A stretch of DNA of 64,000 nucleotides from NCBI RefSeq assembly GCF_040712315.1, contig NC_134018.1, positions 42,037,335 to 42,101,334 of the forward strand, given 5' to 3'. Position 1 is the first letter of the stretch. The number at the start of each line of letters is the position of its first letter. A program made the translations under genes and the position numbers. This stretch comes from Castanea sativa. Taxonomy: Eukaryota; Streptophyta; Magnoliopsida; Fagales; Fagaceae. The notes beneath the pieces are model-generated. The model was not told the origin of the DNA. It made no database searches and saw only the letters and a program-made list of their open reading frames with translations. Positions 1 through 15,885 of the stretch are shown one piece after another.

Positions 1-938
1 AAAAAGAAAAAAAAAAAAGAGTGTTTTGGAATAAATTCTTGGTGCTAAGTGGGGTTTTGGAGTTTGGGTCAAAGACTACTAAAGTGGACCACTTCTTAAA
101 TCACAAAGGAAAAAATCAAAGGAAAATAAAAGAAATCCTCATGTATGGCATGTATAAAATTGGACATAATTCGGAATAAAAATTAAAAGTGACCCTTGAT
201 GTTTTCATTTGCAAATCAATACATGTTGGCATGTCGCAATATCTTCTAATAATTTCTCTTTAAAACATTGCACACTTGGGAATTAAAATTAGTAAATTAC
301 CCATCTCAGATTTTTTATTTATTATTATTATTATTATTTATTTGTCGAGTCAAATTAGAATGCTTTGCAAATCCAACTATCACAACCACGGTTAAAAAAA
401 AAAAAAGTTATACAAGTAAATCTAAGAATTTTTCTATACTATAAAATATTAATATCATAAAAGAGAAATGTTAAAAAGTGTTTTAAGAGCATTAGTTTAT
501 GAGCTATTTTTAGATATATTTTAAGAAAAAATAATAAAATAATTAATTTTAATGATGACTTTTTAAATCTCCTATAAAAATGATATCAAAACTTTCTTAA
601 TATAATTTATTAATCATTATTCTAAAAACACTCTTTAACATTAACTATCATAAAAACCAAGCTAATTTTTCAAATTGAAGGTACCCACCAAATTCTTGTA
701 ATTCCCTGCAACATTGGAAACCGTATATAAGTCAAAAGTTATACTTTTCTTAAACGGTACACCTCTATGGAAAAAAAAGAAAAAACAAATTAGAAATCAA
801 CAAAGTTACAAAACCAAGCAAATATATATAGAAATAGAAATCGTATATATAGAAAGGAAACAAATTAGAAAGTCCCACTACAACAGCACCACCTATACCA
901 ATAAATAATAATAAAAAAACCCGAAAGAGAAACGAAAC
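1..938. other. AT-rich intergenic sequence upstream of the transporter gene
   Basis: No coding region with family resemblance is visible. The stretch holds poly-A runs, a short TTA repeat near 326-342 and one small inverted-repeat element (467-642, listed separately). The last part, from about 940, is rich in CT runs and probably leads into the 5' untranslated region of the transporter gene. Confidence 0.6.
467..642. mobile_element. MITE-like AT-rich inverted-repeat element, family A
   Basis: The left end (AATGTTAAAAAGTGTTTT, from 467) is the near-perfect inverse of the right end (624-642). The interior is AT-rich and carries no coding frame. Similar AT-rich sequence, with 'ctataaaaatgatatcaaaa'-like interiors, recurs near 6470-6720, 15725-15885 and 17243-17400, so this looks like a dispersed non-autonomous family. 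The superfamily cannot be assigned, because no target duplication is clear. Confidence 0.6.
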
Positions 939-1433
939 TTGCAGAGTCCATTCCATACGCGTTTTACGTTTACCTCCTCTTTCTTTCCTCTGTTTCTGTT
1001 CTGTTCTGTTCTGTTCTCAAAAATAAATAAAAACTCTTTCTTTCTCTCTCTTTCTGTGTCTCTCTCTTTTCCTTTATTTGCAGAGAGCTACATTCCTCGT
1101 CGGTCATCCTCAAAAACTCGACCTTTTTTCATTTGTTTTGTTTCACACCCACGTTTTTTTTTTTTTTTTAAATATTTAAAAGCAAATCAATCCCTTTCTC
1201 TTATTCTTTGTTTTCAATGAAATGAAACTCAACTCAATTTTCGCTCAGATCCATGGAAGAGAAAACCCACAAGCTTTCTCTCTAAATTCTCCAATGCCCA
1301 GATCTATTATTATCTCCTTCCTTGTATAGTAGACCTCACCGTTTTCTGATTACTCACTGAAAATATAAAAATCCAATCTTTTTTGTTGTTGAAGGCAAAT
1401 TCGGAGCCGTCGGATCAAGACCCATCAACGAAA

Positions 1434-4400
1434 ATGAAAGGTACAAGCAGATTCTTCACGATCGGGCTCGTAGCAGCGTGGTACTCCTCCAACATTGGGG
1501 TCCTATTGCTAAACAAGTACTTGCTGAGCAATTACGGGTTCAAGTACCCGATCTTTTTGACCATGTGTCACATGACGGCTTGCTCGTTGCTCAGCTACGT
1601 GGCAATCGCGTGGATGAAGATGGTGCCTATGCAGACGATTCGGTCCCGGGTTCAGTTCTTTAAGATCGCGGCGCTGAGCCTCGTGTTCTGCGTTTCGGTT
1701 GTGTTTGGGAACATATCTCTGCGATTCTTGCCCGTCTCGTTCAACCAGGCTATTGGGGCTACCACGCCGTTTTTCACTGCGGTTTTTGCGTACATTATGA
1801 CTCTGAAGAGGGAGGCTTGGCTTACTTATGTTACTCTCATTCCTGTTGTCACTGGAGTCATCATTGCAAGTGGGGTATGTGCTTCTCTCTTTTTCTTTTT
1901 CTTTTTCTTCTTTTTTTTTTTAGCTTTGTTTTTTGGTTTTAATTTGTGCAAATTGATTGAATTTTGGATATGGGTTTTGCTTCAATTGAATTCTTGAGCT
2001 ACTTTTATGTGCAATTAGGTTAGTTTATTTAACTTTGATTGGGAGTTACTGATAATAATTTAGTGCAGTTTAATGGGCTAGAAGATATATGAAAATCGCA
2101 TTTCAAAAAAGTCTTATATTTTTCAGTCTACCTAGCTGAGACTAGTTTAGCTATTAGGCTTAATGGAGATATGAGCTTTTTTGCCTGGTTTTGATTTGGT
2201 TTTGACTTGTGTATAATTATTGAATATTGGATGTGGGTTTTGCATTAAGTTTTTGAGCTACTTTTCTGTGCAATTAGATTTGTTTTCTCAACATTAAAAA
2301 AAAAGTTCGTTTTCTCATTTTAATTGGGAGATACTGCATATAATTTATTACTGTTTGATGGGTTGAAAGATCTAGGAAAATAAGGGAAAATTCATATTAT
2401 TTTTCCGTCTACCCAACTATTCTTAGATTAACTATTAGGCTTAATTTGGTAACTTATTTTTCTTGTTCTTTTTTTTTGGGGGGGAGGTTTGTTTTGATAT
2501 GTGGCTAAAACTTAGCTATAGTTCCTTAGGTGTTGCCATAGGTTCTCCAATAAAAGTCAACCATGTGGTTGCATTGATATTAATGTCTTTGCTGCATTTG
2601 TCAATAAAACCATGTGGTTGAATTCAATTGGGGAACCTATGTTACAATGCTTAGGAGCTGTACCTAAGTTTTGCCCTTGATATGTAAGATTGAAGCTTTA
2701 TTTGGCTGCATGAAATTGAGTGCTTTTTCCATCAATTTGATATTTGGATGATTTAGTTGGACTGTTGATAGACTCATTAGAGTGATTTGCAGAACTCTTT
2801 AAATGTTTTCTTTATTCAAGTGATATCACTGGAATAATATGTCTTCTGATTTGTGGCAACAGGGTGAACCGAGTTTCCATCTGTTTGGGTTCATAATCTG
2901 TATTGCAGCTACAGCTGCAAGGGCACTCAAGTCAGTGCTACAGGGGATTTTGCTCTCTTCAGAAGGGTAAGAAACTCTTATGTGTTCATCTTATTGAGAC
3001 AAAAGTTAATGGCATAATTTCTTTGTTCTGTAGTTGAATTATTTCAAAACTAAAAGTGGGTACTGACAATGCCTTCTTAATATTATTCAAGGGAGAAGCT
3101 GAATTCTATGAACCTCCTTCTATACATGGCTCCAATAGCTGTTGTTTTTCTGCTACCTGCAACACTTATTATGGAAGAAAATGTGGTTGGCATCACACTA
3201 GCTCTTGCTAGAGATGATCACAAGATCATCTGGTATCTACTATTCAATTCATCGCTGGCATATTTTGTAAATCTGACCAATTTCTTGGTCACAAAACACA
3301 CTAGTGCACTCACTCTTCAGGTATGACTCACTTCTTGATATAGACTAACTTCTGTTTGTTATCTAACATGTTTCATGTTCTCTGTTAATTGCTTGTGTGC
3401 ACTATTTGCCTATTTATTTTTGAGCTCAGAGAAATGAATATTTTTCTTCCCTATAGAACTTGAACAGTTCTGGAGGAATGATCTTCATAAATTAATTTTG
3501 GAATTATAGAAATCTGAATATTAATTAGAAAAGGATCGTGTCTGCTTAGTGGGACATATGATAAGGAAATGTACGTTGTCGGTAGAAATTGCAATAATTT
3601 CTTTCTATCAATTCTTGGGCGCAATGAGGTGTTTCTGATTATTGCATAGATGGAGCCTTAACAAGTTCTTTCCTAAAATTATGTAAAAAAAAAAACATTA
3701 AAGAGAAGTTGAGTGCCTGCTTTGCATTGCATAATCTAAGTAGGTTATTGCTAATGTCCTATAGCTCAATTTATACTTTCTCACCTTGTTAGTACAGGTG
3801 GAGGGTCCCTGTAAGAGTCACCTAGTGCATGGTTGACTTACCAATTAAGTAAAAAAAAAAAAAAAAAAAACCATGTTTGCTTATTATCTTCATAAATAAA
3901 ATATATTTTAATGATACTACAAAAAGGAACAATTGAGAGTGTAAGATGTAATGTAAAGAGCGTGGAAATTTATAAATTGAGCCCAAAAATAGAGTTCTTA
4001 CTTCTTAGTGAAGCTCGTTAATCATAAATTCCTCTAGGGGTTATTGGTGGGGAGTATTAAATAGTGCTGCATGATCTCTATAAAAATCGGCAAATTCCAC
4101 AAGTTCTGTACCCTAGATCAATTCCTATAGCTACATATGGTGGTTTATGGATGGAGTGAAGTTTGGAGAAAAGCATTTGAGTTTTTATGTTGACTCGGTT
4201 TCCCGTGGTAACTTAATTGCAGCCATGATATTTGAATTTTTTAAAGAGTTTAGTTGATGAGATGGATAAGTGGGATATTATCATATATGAGTTTTGAACT
4301 CTAGGCATGACCAATTGAGACAATCCTCTAAGATGATTTGATCATGTATGGTGGAAACCAATTGTGGTACCATTTGAGTTTGGTTTCAGCTGAAACTACT

Positions 4401-4935
4401 CTTTTAAGGATGGCCAAAAGTATTTAGGCTGAAGATGTGGAACAAAGTCCATGCAGCCATTCTAAGTGAGAGGGATACTGCTTCAATAGACTTTGTAGCT
4501 CTCTTGTTGTATGGCTTTATGTTAAAGTATCTTCTGAGTTGGATATTTTTGGCTATTTTTACTAATGAACTTCTTGGGAGCAAAGCATTTGCTGAGCAAT
4601 AAAAGGTTGAGCATTATGTTTTTGCCCTTAAAGTTATGTATTCAGTCTTGCTGCCCTATCTATATTTGTGTTTCAAAGGTTCAATACATATATGTGCAAT
4701 GTTGCCTTTTTTTTTTTTTTTTTGTTTCCCCTTATCTTTTTTTTTGGAAGTTCAACATTTGTAAAACAAAGAGTTCTGGTTCTTTCAGGTACTAGGAAAT
4801 GCAAAGGGGGCAGTGGCTGTGGTGGTTTCAATTTTAATTTTTAGAAATCCCGTGTCAGTGACTGGAATGCTTGGTTACTCGCTTACAGTCATGGGAGTTA
4901 TACTCTACAGTGAAGCCAAGAAACGAAGCAAATGA
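1434..4935 (+). CDS. Nucleotide-sugar/triose-phosphate translocator family membrane transporter
   Basis: Four exons (1434-1874, 2863-2966, 3092-3320, 4789-4935) join in phase to give 306 residues, close to the usual length of about 308. All introns are GT-AG. The product matches the plant 'probable sugar phosphate/phosphate translocator' group around Arabidopsis At3g11320/At5g05820, a clade that includes Golgi UDP-uronic acid transporters. It should be a roughly ten-helix antiporter moving a nucleotide sugar into the Golgi lumen. The start [20 protein letters not shown] is the family's conserved N-terminus; the frame is open further upstream but has no better ATG. Diagnostic segments include [20 protein letters not shown] near residues 20-40 and the C-terminal [21 protein letters not shown]. 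The tail KKRSK would face the cytosol. The exact substrate cannot be read from sequence. Intron 1 holds a MITE (2507-2672). Confidence 0.93.
2507..2672. mobile_element. MITE, family B, in intron 1 of the transporter gene
   Basis: The ends are inverted copies: AAAACTTAGCTATAGTTCC at 2507 against the complement of GAGCTGTACCTAAGTTTT ending at 2672. The interior has the phrases 'accatgtggttgcattgat' and 'ttcaattgggga'. The same structure recurs at 16712-16920 and 48712-48892, both next to TTI2-like exon sequence. Confidence 0.7.
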
Positions 4936-5159
4936 TATCAATCTGGAAAGCATTAAGTGGATTTTCCAATATTTTGTTTTTCTACAGCGAGGATAGCATC
5001 AACCCACATGGAGGCAAAAGTTTGGGCCAACGTACTAGCAGTTTGAGGTGGATATTGCCCTCTAAACTCTATTTTTTGCGGGAAGCCTGCAGAGATTGGC
5101 TTCCACTTGTATCAGCAACAACTCAGGATTAGCCAAAGAAGTAGAAAATTTCAATAAGT

Positions 5160-6037
5160 GACTTATATACCTCTATTATTCCTAGCTTGGGGTTTGGAGG
5201 ACTCTTTTTTTTTTAATCTTCTTTTATTCTTTCAGGAAAGGATTTTAGAATTGGATCTCTACACAATCAGTCTGTTATTAACATTTCTTATATTGATTAA
5301 TTAATGAAAAACATTCATAATCTCACCATTCTGTGCTTGTCATCTTGGCTTTATTAAGGATTTAATTATGGTGTCCCTCTTCAAATTAATTACCCACAAG
5401 AAATCTGGTGGTTGCCAAAGTTGAACACTGTTGGAACATGACCAATTTACTCAGATAGTCTCCAAAGGTCCATTGGGTCTTATTAATTCTATTTCGGTTC
5501 ATTCAGTTTATTTTGAACTAATTGGACATTAAATTCATTCTTTTTGTAAGTTCTCTTCTCTAACTCAATTCTTCTTCTTTTTTTCTTAATTCTTGGGTTG
5601 AAAAGTATGAAATTTTATTCTATTTTGACCAAACTTTTTAGTTTTTTGTTAAAAATACAAAGGAAATAGACACTAAAAATTATATATATTATTAGCCCTA
5701 AAATAACAATAAAAATGACAAATATTCAAAAAATTACTTTAAAATTCAGGTTTCAATAATATAGGCATCATACTTATATTTGAAAAGAAAAAAAATGTTA
5801 CAATTGTAAACTAATATAATAATTTAAACTTAACATAACATCATGTGTTTCATAAAATGGTGTAAATTTAAAATAAAATAAAAAACATTATAAGAAATTT
5901 TTAAATTAGTCTACCAATTATAGTATCTTTTTTTAAAAAAAAAATTAAGAACATCTTCTCTATTTATAAAAAAAACATATATATATATATATATTATAAT
6001 TATGTAGTTCAAATCTTATTATTAAATTGTTGTTGAA

Positions 6038-6099
<62 letters not shown>

Positions 6100-7016
6100 T
6101 TAAAACTTATAAAAATTAAAAATATTTTTAAATAACACTCGTACTATTTAACCTACAGATTTTATATTATATTCTTATAAAATACAATTACATTATATTT
6201 TCCTACACATTGCATGAAAGCTTTGATGTGCCATCGTCTCGTGCTTGCCACTCTGGCCCATTTACTGATGGTTCTTCAGATCTTCTACGCTTCTACCGCA
6301 CCAATCATACAACTGCCAGACTATTCCATTATATCTCTTTTTATTTACCTTTTCAGTTGTCCAGTTATTCTCACCGTAGATAAAGAATAAACCTTATATT
6401 ATTGTCCTTGTGAATGAGATATGCCTCATAGCACAACAATGAGTGCCCATTAGTTAACAATCCAGTTTAAAAAAATTTATAGAAAAAAAATAATAATATT
6501 TTGACAATTTTTTTCATTTTTTATAAAAATGATGTCAAAATTTTCTTAAAATAAATAATATTATTGTCCTTGTAAATGAGATATGCCTCAAAGCATTTAT
6601 AGATCATGCTAACAAGTGCCCTTAAAGTTTATGAAAAAAAAAAAATAATAGTTATTATTTTGACAGTTTTTTCATTTTCTATAAAAGTGACGTCAAAATT
6701 TTCCCATAATTTAAAACCAAAAACCAATTCAGAATGCATGATATCATTTTCAACAGCACCTAATCCATTTTAAACCGTACAATCTGAGTTAGGTTCAGGC
6801 CTTTTAGGCATAAAAATTGCAGAGGGCTAGGGATGTCAACAGCCTTCAGCAGAAATCAACAATATACAACACAAGATCCCAATCTAAAACATCTAAAATT
6901 GGAAGAATTAATATGATTCCATCTAAGGCTTATCTGTAAACAAAACTCAATGAGCCCTAACATGCCTGGTCTTCAGATTCTTTCAACTGAAAGGACAGAT
7001 GAATTACAGCCATAAA
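5160..7016. other. AT-rich intergenic region between two convergent genes
   Basis: This separates the transporter (+) and PCNA (-), which point towards each other. It holds the 3' flanks of both, a long TA microsatellite (6044-6094) and two degenerate copies of an AT-rich repeat (about 6470-6560 and 6630-6720; shared phrase 'ttcattttctataaaa'). No gene is visible. Confidence 0.6.
6044..6094. repeat. TA dinucleotide microsatellite
   Basis: An uninterrupted run of about 25 TA units, with a shorter TA run nearby at about 5977-5994. Confidence 0.95.
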
Positions 7017-9683
<2,667 letters not shown>

Positions 9684-11699
9684 GTTTTCTCCCTCTCTTT
9701 GTTTAATATCAGTAATAGGAAAAAAAAAATAATAGAAATGTTTTGTGGTTAAATTTTGGATTTTTTTTTTTTTTTTAAATGCAGATCATGCTCTTATTTT
9801 ATTCTTAAATTTTGGGAAAAAAAAAAAAAAAAAAAGAAGGGATCCAATTAGTTAAATTGGCAAAATTTTAAGGGATATGGAGATTGAACTCTACTTTTTC
9901 TAATGACAAAAAAACAATTATTATAAAGAGAACTTTATAAATTAAAATTCTATTATATCTTTAAAAAAAAAATTGATTTTTTTAATGGTGACTTACCAAC
10001 TATTGTGCTACTAAATTCTATAAGTTTGTCGCTATAAGTTTTAACTTTTGCTTACATGATATAATTCAATGAGGCCTATGTAAGAGTATAAGACTTCATT
10101 ATAATGATAAATTTTTTTTTTAAATAATTTTATATGATTATAATTTTTTGAAAATTAAAAATCAATTCAAGTTTTAACTTTAGAAACTAGTAGTATATTT
10201 TTACCCATAATATATGTGAGCATATAATTGGTAAAAAGGTGTAACATATGCATACGTACAAAACAATTTTTTTTTTTTAAATCACATCCGAAATACTAAT
10301 AATGTGTGCACACTTCTTTTAAATCAACCGTAAGATTAATTTATAAGACAATAATAATTACTTATGGTTTTACAAATGGTTTTTATTTTTCGTAGTCAAT
10401 GTCTCACTTTTAGAAATCGAAGGTTCACAAATTGAGATTTGGCTATAGAGATAGAATTGTATCTAAGGAATAGGGAGATACAACCAAAAAAAAAAAGTAA
10501 TAAGAGAGGCACATTGACCAATCAATCATTTGAGTTGAGTTGTATTCTTGACTTTGGAATGAAAAGAGCAATAATGCTTTCTAGCACAGTACGTAGAATA
10601 AGACCACTTAGATATAGCATTCACATAAATGTTCCCCACCTGGCTCAAGTTGTAGCGAAGAAGAAAAAAATAAGCAGTTTTATTCGCACAATTTGCACAT
10701 AGACTCATAGCGCAGGTCCCACTTGTATATTGTGTTTGGGTGAAGAAGTATTTGATTTTCATGGTCAATGTTTCACCTTTTCTTTTCATTTTAAAATGAA
10801 GTTATCATTGCAGCGGGTAGTAAATATATCCTTTGTTGCATTTATTGTATTTTATTTTGTAATTGTATTGATGCAACTTGTCCCGATGAATGATGAAGAA
10901 AGATTGGATGAGATTAGCAAATCCAATCTATTTAAACAATGAAACCAAGGGGTCCATATATTTTTGGGTATCAGTTCTTTTAATCATATACATATGGGAC
11001 CATGATTATAAGATTGTCTTTAGCCCGGGCAGCTCCAATTAAGTGATCAACACCTGTACTCCATTAACAACAGATTTTACTAATTAAGCTAATTAAAACC
11101 AATAAATAAAAGTGATAGTGTTAATTACAATGTTGGTTTGTTTTTATTAGATGGAAAAAATAATAATAATTCCTTCCACCTATTTAGTTGATACAAGAAA
11201 AAATTAATTTCCAAAATTTGTCATGGAATACATTTTCTAATAAGCACAGACAAAATCTGCATAGTGATGTTTTAATCATTTAAAAGTTTCCTTTCCTTTT
11301 AGTAACTTTAGGGGAAATTTTTCAAAAATTCCAAACAAAATTAAAATTGAAAAAAAGTGACAAATGTTTTGAAGGTAGAGTACAGGGGACAGTCAGAAGG
11401 AATAGCCAGTAGAAATGAACTTTTTCTCACTCCATATCTTTGTAACAAGCCAAAACAAAAGGTACATAAAGCTCATGAAGTTTCTGCAAAATAATGTCCT
11501 GCAAGTCGTTTTACAAAAGCTGGATTTGCATCCCATGTTCAAGCAAACACAACAGTACGCCCAACAATGATGATGAGCTAAAAGCAAAGAGAGAAACAAG
11601 TTTTGCCAATTCTCCACCAAGAAAATTAGGTATCAGAAGAAACACACCCATAAACAAAGAGAAAACCTTGTAATCAAACCATAATAAATGATAGGGAGT
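9684..11699. other. AT-rich intergenic region between PCNA and the LIM gene
   Basis: Poly-A/T runs dominate (for example 9757-9776 and 9818-9835). A frame at 10730-10942 (+) encodes a 70-residue peptide with a hydrophobic stretch, but it matches nothing I recognise and has no conserved context, so it is not called. The last few hundred bases before 11700 are probably the LIM gene's 3' untranslated region. Confidence 0.5.
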
Positions 11700-13574
11700 T
11701 TAAGCCTCTGGCGTAGAGGCTGCTGCACGCTTCATTGATGCAGACTTGATAAGATGGTTGTAGCTCCCTTTCTCCTTGAAAAGCTGGGAGAAATGGTGTT
11801 TGCAATACAAAATGCCCTCTAGAGCTGCATAATTAGATGGTGTTATAGGACAACCACCATGAGAGCACTTGAAACATGACTTGTGGTAAGCCTGGCTCTC
11901 CACTGTCACCTGCAAATTTTTAGTCAAAACAAACCAACATTGTAATCAACACTATCATACTTGTAAAATTTTATTTAAGGTGCATTTGAATGTTACATTT
12001 TGTTGTAAGCTTATTTGCTGAAAGTTTACCTAGAAAAAATGAGGCTTTAAAAAACTATACATAACCAAATAAACTAAAAAGCTAAAAGAATAAGCCATGC
12101 CAAACAGATCTAATCTAGGTAAAAAGCTAGCCAACTATACACATACATACATATACATATTTGGCTAGTATTTGATCCTGAAAGTTCATTAAGCAGGAGG
12201 GACCTGGGGGCCAATAGCATTAGAATCGACAAATTCGAAATCTTAAATCCACATTTGCTAACTGAGATTACTATAAACATTAATCCCACTCTACTCCTGC
12301 ATATAATTGTCAACAAAGGATCAAGAATGCTATTTCCATTTCCCAATGTTTGTTAGATATTTATATATGAAATGTGAGATCTACATACTCCAATGCCGTA
12401 AATTATAATTAACAACAGATGCATACAAGACATGCACTCATCGAATAGAAAAAACACTAAAAGGGTATCACAACCCCAAACTGCTAGGGTTGGACCAGGA
12501 AAAGAGGAAATAGAGGTGGAAAAAGAAGAGCACTCAGAGTCAGCAACCAGATAAAAATTTGAGATTTTCCATGTAGATTATCACAACAAAATGACTCTAG
12601 GGGATATTAGAATTTTACCTTCTCAAGTGGGTAAGCAGTTTTACCACAAGTAGCACATTTTTCTTGTGTCCCAGAAAACATGCTTGCAGCCTTGCTAGGT
12701 GACCTAGTCTGAAACCAACTCAAGCTTTTGAGAATCAGTGACAACACTAATACACATGAGAATCCTCATGAAATATTTGCCCTCTCATATTTAAATTTTG
12801 AATATACGCAGTGCAGTAGGGAAAATTTACCAGCTCTGGAGATAACTTCTCAGCTGACTTTGCAGCTGTTGAAAATGAAATTCATGGAAAATTAAATAGG
12901 CAGAAAAAAAACTGTTGACAGAAATCAAATATAAAACTTCATCAATGGCAAAAGAAAAGACATACGTGACTGAAAATTCTTGTTGAAACTACCCGTCTCC
13001 TTGAAGAGCTGCTCAAAGTGAGGCTTACAGTACAGAACACCTTCCATTGAAGAATAGTTACTGAGCTGAAAACATGTAAATTACACAGATAATAGCCTGC
13101 ATAGAACTAGATCCAAAAGGCCAGAAGTTTCTAATCTTTAGTAATAGAATCTGGTTTAATGCAAACAATGTCACTAGATTTCATATCAAACCCTTATAAT
13201 GCTGCATGAATGGTATAAAAATCACTCAAGGTTGATTTATACATGGCAGTTGATAACATTATATACTTCTATATACTGATAATTGTACATTGCATCTACA
13301 GTCAACATGTAATTTCAGCCTAAATCATAACCAAAACACAACAAATTCAATGCATTCCATCTGCCTACATACTACATTTGAAGCTACACCAGCCAAAAAT
13401 TAAAAATTGAGTCTTCAAGGATGATAGATATACCTTTAGGGTCCCTTTGCAGTGGGAGCACTTGAAGCAAGACTTGTGGTAAACAACCCCATCAGCAGAT
13501 AGCTGCTCTACTGGATAAACTGTCTTCTCACAGACCTTGCATTTCTGTTGGGTGCCAGTGAAAGACATAGCCAT
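11700..13574 (-). CDS. WLIM2: Two-LIM-domain actin-binding protein, WLIM2 type
   Basis: Five exons (13574-13434, 13065-12966, 12865-12831, 12708-12619, 11909-11700) join in phase to 191 residues, matching the plant LIM family size of about 190-200. Plant WLIM proteins bind and bundle actin filaments and can shuttle to the nucleus. LIM1 runs from about residue 9: CKVCEKTVYP, then YHKSCFKCSHCKGTLKLSNY and LYCKPHFEQLF. LIM2 runs from about residue 109: CATCGKTAYPLEK, then YHKSCFKCSHGGC and LYCKHHFSQLFKEKGSYNH. All Cys/His zinc ligands of both double fingers look present. The linker (residues 80-105) is Ser/Pro-rich. The short tail ending STPEA and the VTVESQAYHKSCFK segment favour WLIM2 over WLIM1. 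The start follows the conserved MA-x-FTGTQQKC pattern. Confidence 0.94.
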
Positions 13575-14360
13575 TGCCTTGGATCTGACTCTTCTCTCTA
13601 AGTACTAAATATACCGCCAAATCCAAGGCGATGGATCCGCTTCAAAATCACTTCCTGTTCAGATTTTCCTTTTCCAAACAGCAATCTTATCTACTCCAAG
13701 AACTTAAAAAACACAAAAAACAGAATCAAGAATGCAGTTAGAATATGTCAAATCAGGGAAAATGAACCCATTCATTCTGTTTGGTTTCTTACAAGAAGCA
13801 GGAAACTAAAACAGCCCAAAATTCTGGAACTTTAATTGATTTTTCCACATGGGTTTTTTAGAAAACTAAAATCAAACTCAACTAAGGAGTGAAAAAAACC
13901 CAAAATTCTGAAACTTCAAATGATTTATCCAAATGGGTTTCTTTAAAAAATAAATAAACAACTAAAACCCAACTCAACCAGAATCATATACAGAAATTTG
14001 ACTTGGATTAAGCACTCACATTACATGAAGAAAAAACGGGATAAGCAATATTCAAGTTCTTTAATTTCCCTACCCATCAGAGACTAACAGAAGCACATAA
14101 TAATTAAACTTAAGAATCTCTAACACCAACCCACAAAGAAAACTGATAAAATGTGAACATATAATCAAGCACAAAGAGAAAGAACAAGATCTGGGTCGTT
14201 AAGTAGATTAAGATAGTAACTAAAGAATTGTAGGGTCAAAGATGCTAACCTGAACAAAGAGAATAAAAGTGGATCTGTGAGTTTGACACTTCTCGATCTA
14301 AGAAAACCCAAGAAAGAAAGTTGAGAAATGGGGGAAGGGAGTGGAATACGAAAAGGGTCA
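13575..14360 (-). promoter_or_regulatory. Probable 5' leader with intron, and promoter, of the LIM gene
   Basis: On the minus strand a GTTAGCATC donor-like site near 14250 follows a purine-rich stretch (14260-14345). An acceptor-like TATTTAG lies near 13607, about 30 nt before the ATG. This would make a leader intron of roughly 640 bp, which is common in plant LIM genes. It is inferred from splice-like signals only. Confidence 0.4.
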
Positions 14361-14399
14361 GAGAGGTTATATGCAGCTAACGGATGCAGCGAAGTGAAA

Positions 14400-15089
14400 C
14401 ATCAAACATGTAGATAAAAGTAGGAAAATACCAGTACACCCCTAAAGATACAGAGAAGAATAGTGAGAGAGAATATAGGGGAATAATAAAAAAAGAAGTG
14501 GGCAAAAAAATATCTTGGCTGGAAACACTTTGTCTCCACTTTGTCTGGTTCAACGATTCTCAATGAGTAATGGACTCACAATCACGCGGCTTTTTGGCTA
14601 GCTGTTGTTGTTGTTGGGCTTTGTTAATTAAAGGGAAAATTTTTACTGGATGACCACTTTCTGGTTTGGTCTTTTGGTGGGGACAAGAATTTATTTTTTT
14701 TACTTTCGCGCTCAACCTTTTCAGGCATGTAATTACGGTCAAAAACAGTAGCTTAAACGGTAAACTTTTTTTTCTTTTTTTTCTTTTTACAAAAAGAAAA
14801 CCACTATTTTGTTTCAACAATAATATTTTTTAGAAAATGAGTCATTTTTTAAAAAATATTTTTTATAAAATTATCTCATTTTTCAATGTTTGATAGCAAC
14901 TTTAAAAGAGTTGAAAAACAAACTTCTAACTTTCCTTATTTAATTTACTGTGAGCTAGAGTTATTTTTCAAAAAAATTTAATGAAAAACAATCTCTAAAA
15001 CTAAATCATACTTTTTATGTTGACCAAAAATTGTTTTTCTTTAATTCATCTTTTTTAATGCTACCAAACACTGAAAAATAAGGAAAACT
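14400..15089. other. AT-rich intergenic sequence
   Basis: No gene is recognisable. The end of the decayed RNase H frame may reach down to about 15040. Poly-T/A tracts are frequent. Confidence 0.5.
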
Positions 15090-15597
15090 ATCTTTACATA
15101 AAGTTTTCCATTGAATAAAAATAGAATCCGTGTACAATCCTCCACAACAAGGGAAGGAGAATCCTCTAGCCAAATGACATCACTCGAGACATTTATAGCA
15201 TACATAGCTAACCAATGAGCCACCGAGTTGATGCTTCAATTAGCATAGTGAACCTCCTACCATTGTAGATCATTGAGAAGGAAATAACATCCTAAAAATG
15301 TGTCTCAGTTGAGAAAGCAAGCATTTCTTTGACCTCACAGATGACGTGATTTTTGTTATCACCTTCGACAACCAACTCTGAAAAGCCACACTCAATAGTA
15401 AACTCAACAGCTCAACGACAAGCTAGAATTTCCACTTCATCACTACTTGTCACCGGCCAACCCTTAGCTGTTAAAGAAGCCATAATTTCACCTCTATCAT
15501 TACGTATAATAGCACCAACCCCTGAAGCTGCTTGGTTTGTAAATATTGTTGTATCAAAATTTAGTTTGAAATGAGAGATTGGGGGTGAACACCAACT
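15090..15597 (-). pseudogene. Decayed RNase H-like domain, probably from a LINE-type retroelement
   Basis: Read on the minus strand from about 15597, the translation has the RNase H-like (RVT_3 type) order: FKLNFDTTIFTNQAASGVG, then GAIIRNDRGEIMASL, DEVEILACR, ELVVEGDNKNHV and, after a frame change, NSVAHWLAMYAINVSSDVIW with LEDSP. This domain follows reverse transcriptase in many plant LINEs. There is a stop after ACR, another near the middle and one frameshift near 15240. No reverse transcriptase is attached, so it is a dead fragment. A stand-alone RNase H-like gene relic is an alternative origin. Confidence 0.75.
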
Positions 15598-15724
15598 AGT
15601 CGGACCAACTATATATGAGTTTATGGAGAGTTGAGTATTGGCTCTCTAAAACTTGTCAAAGAAGTCCCTTTCTCTCTTTTTCCAAATCCTTTTCAATTCT
15701 TCTCAAAAATAATATTTTTTTAAA

Positions 15725-15885
15725 TCATGTTAACGGATACAATTAGCGTAATTGTTAATAAATTATTTAAAGAAAAATTTGATACCATTTTTATAATAAA
15801 TGTAAAAAGTTGTAAAAAATTAATTACTGTTTTATTTTTCTATAAAAAGCTTTTAAAAATATTTCCTAAACCAATATACTTAAAT
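15725..15885. mobile_element. AT-rich MITE-like repeat, related to family A
   Basis: The segment with 'attgttaataaattatttaa' and 'tttttctataaaaagctttt' shares order and wording with 17243-17400 and, inverted, with 467-642. It is non-coding and its ends are degenerate. Confidence 0.45.

Noticed and set aside
10730..10942. 70-residue frame with a hydrophobic stretch
   Set aside because: No homologue recognised, no splice or promoter context, and AT-rich intergenic surroundings.
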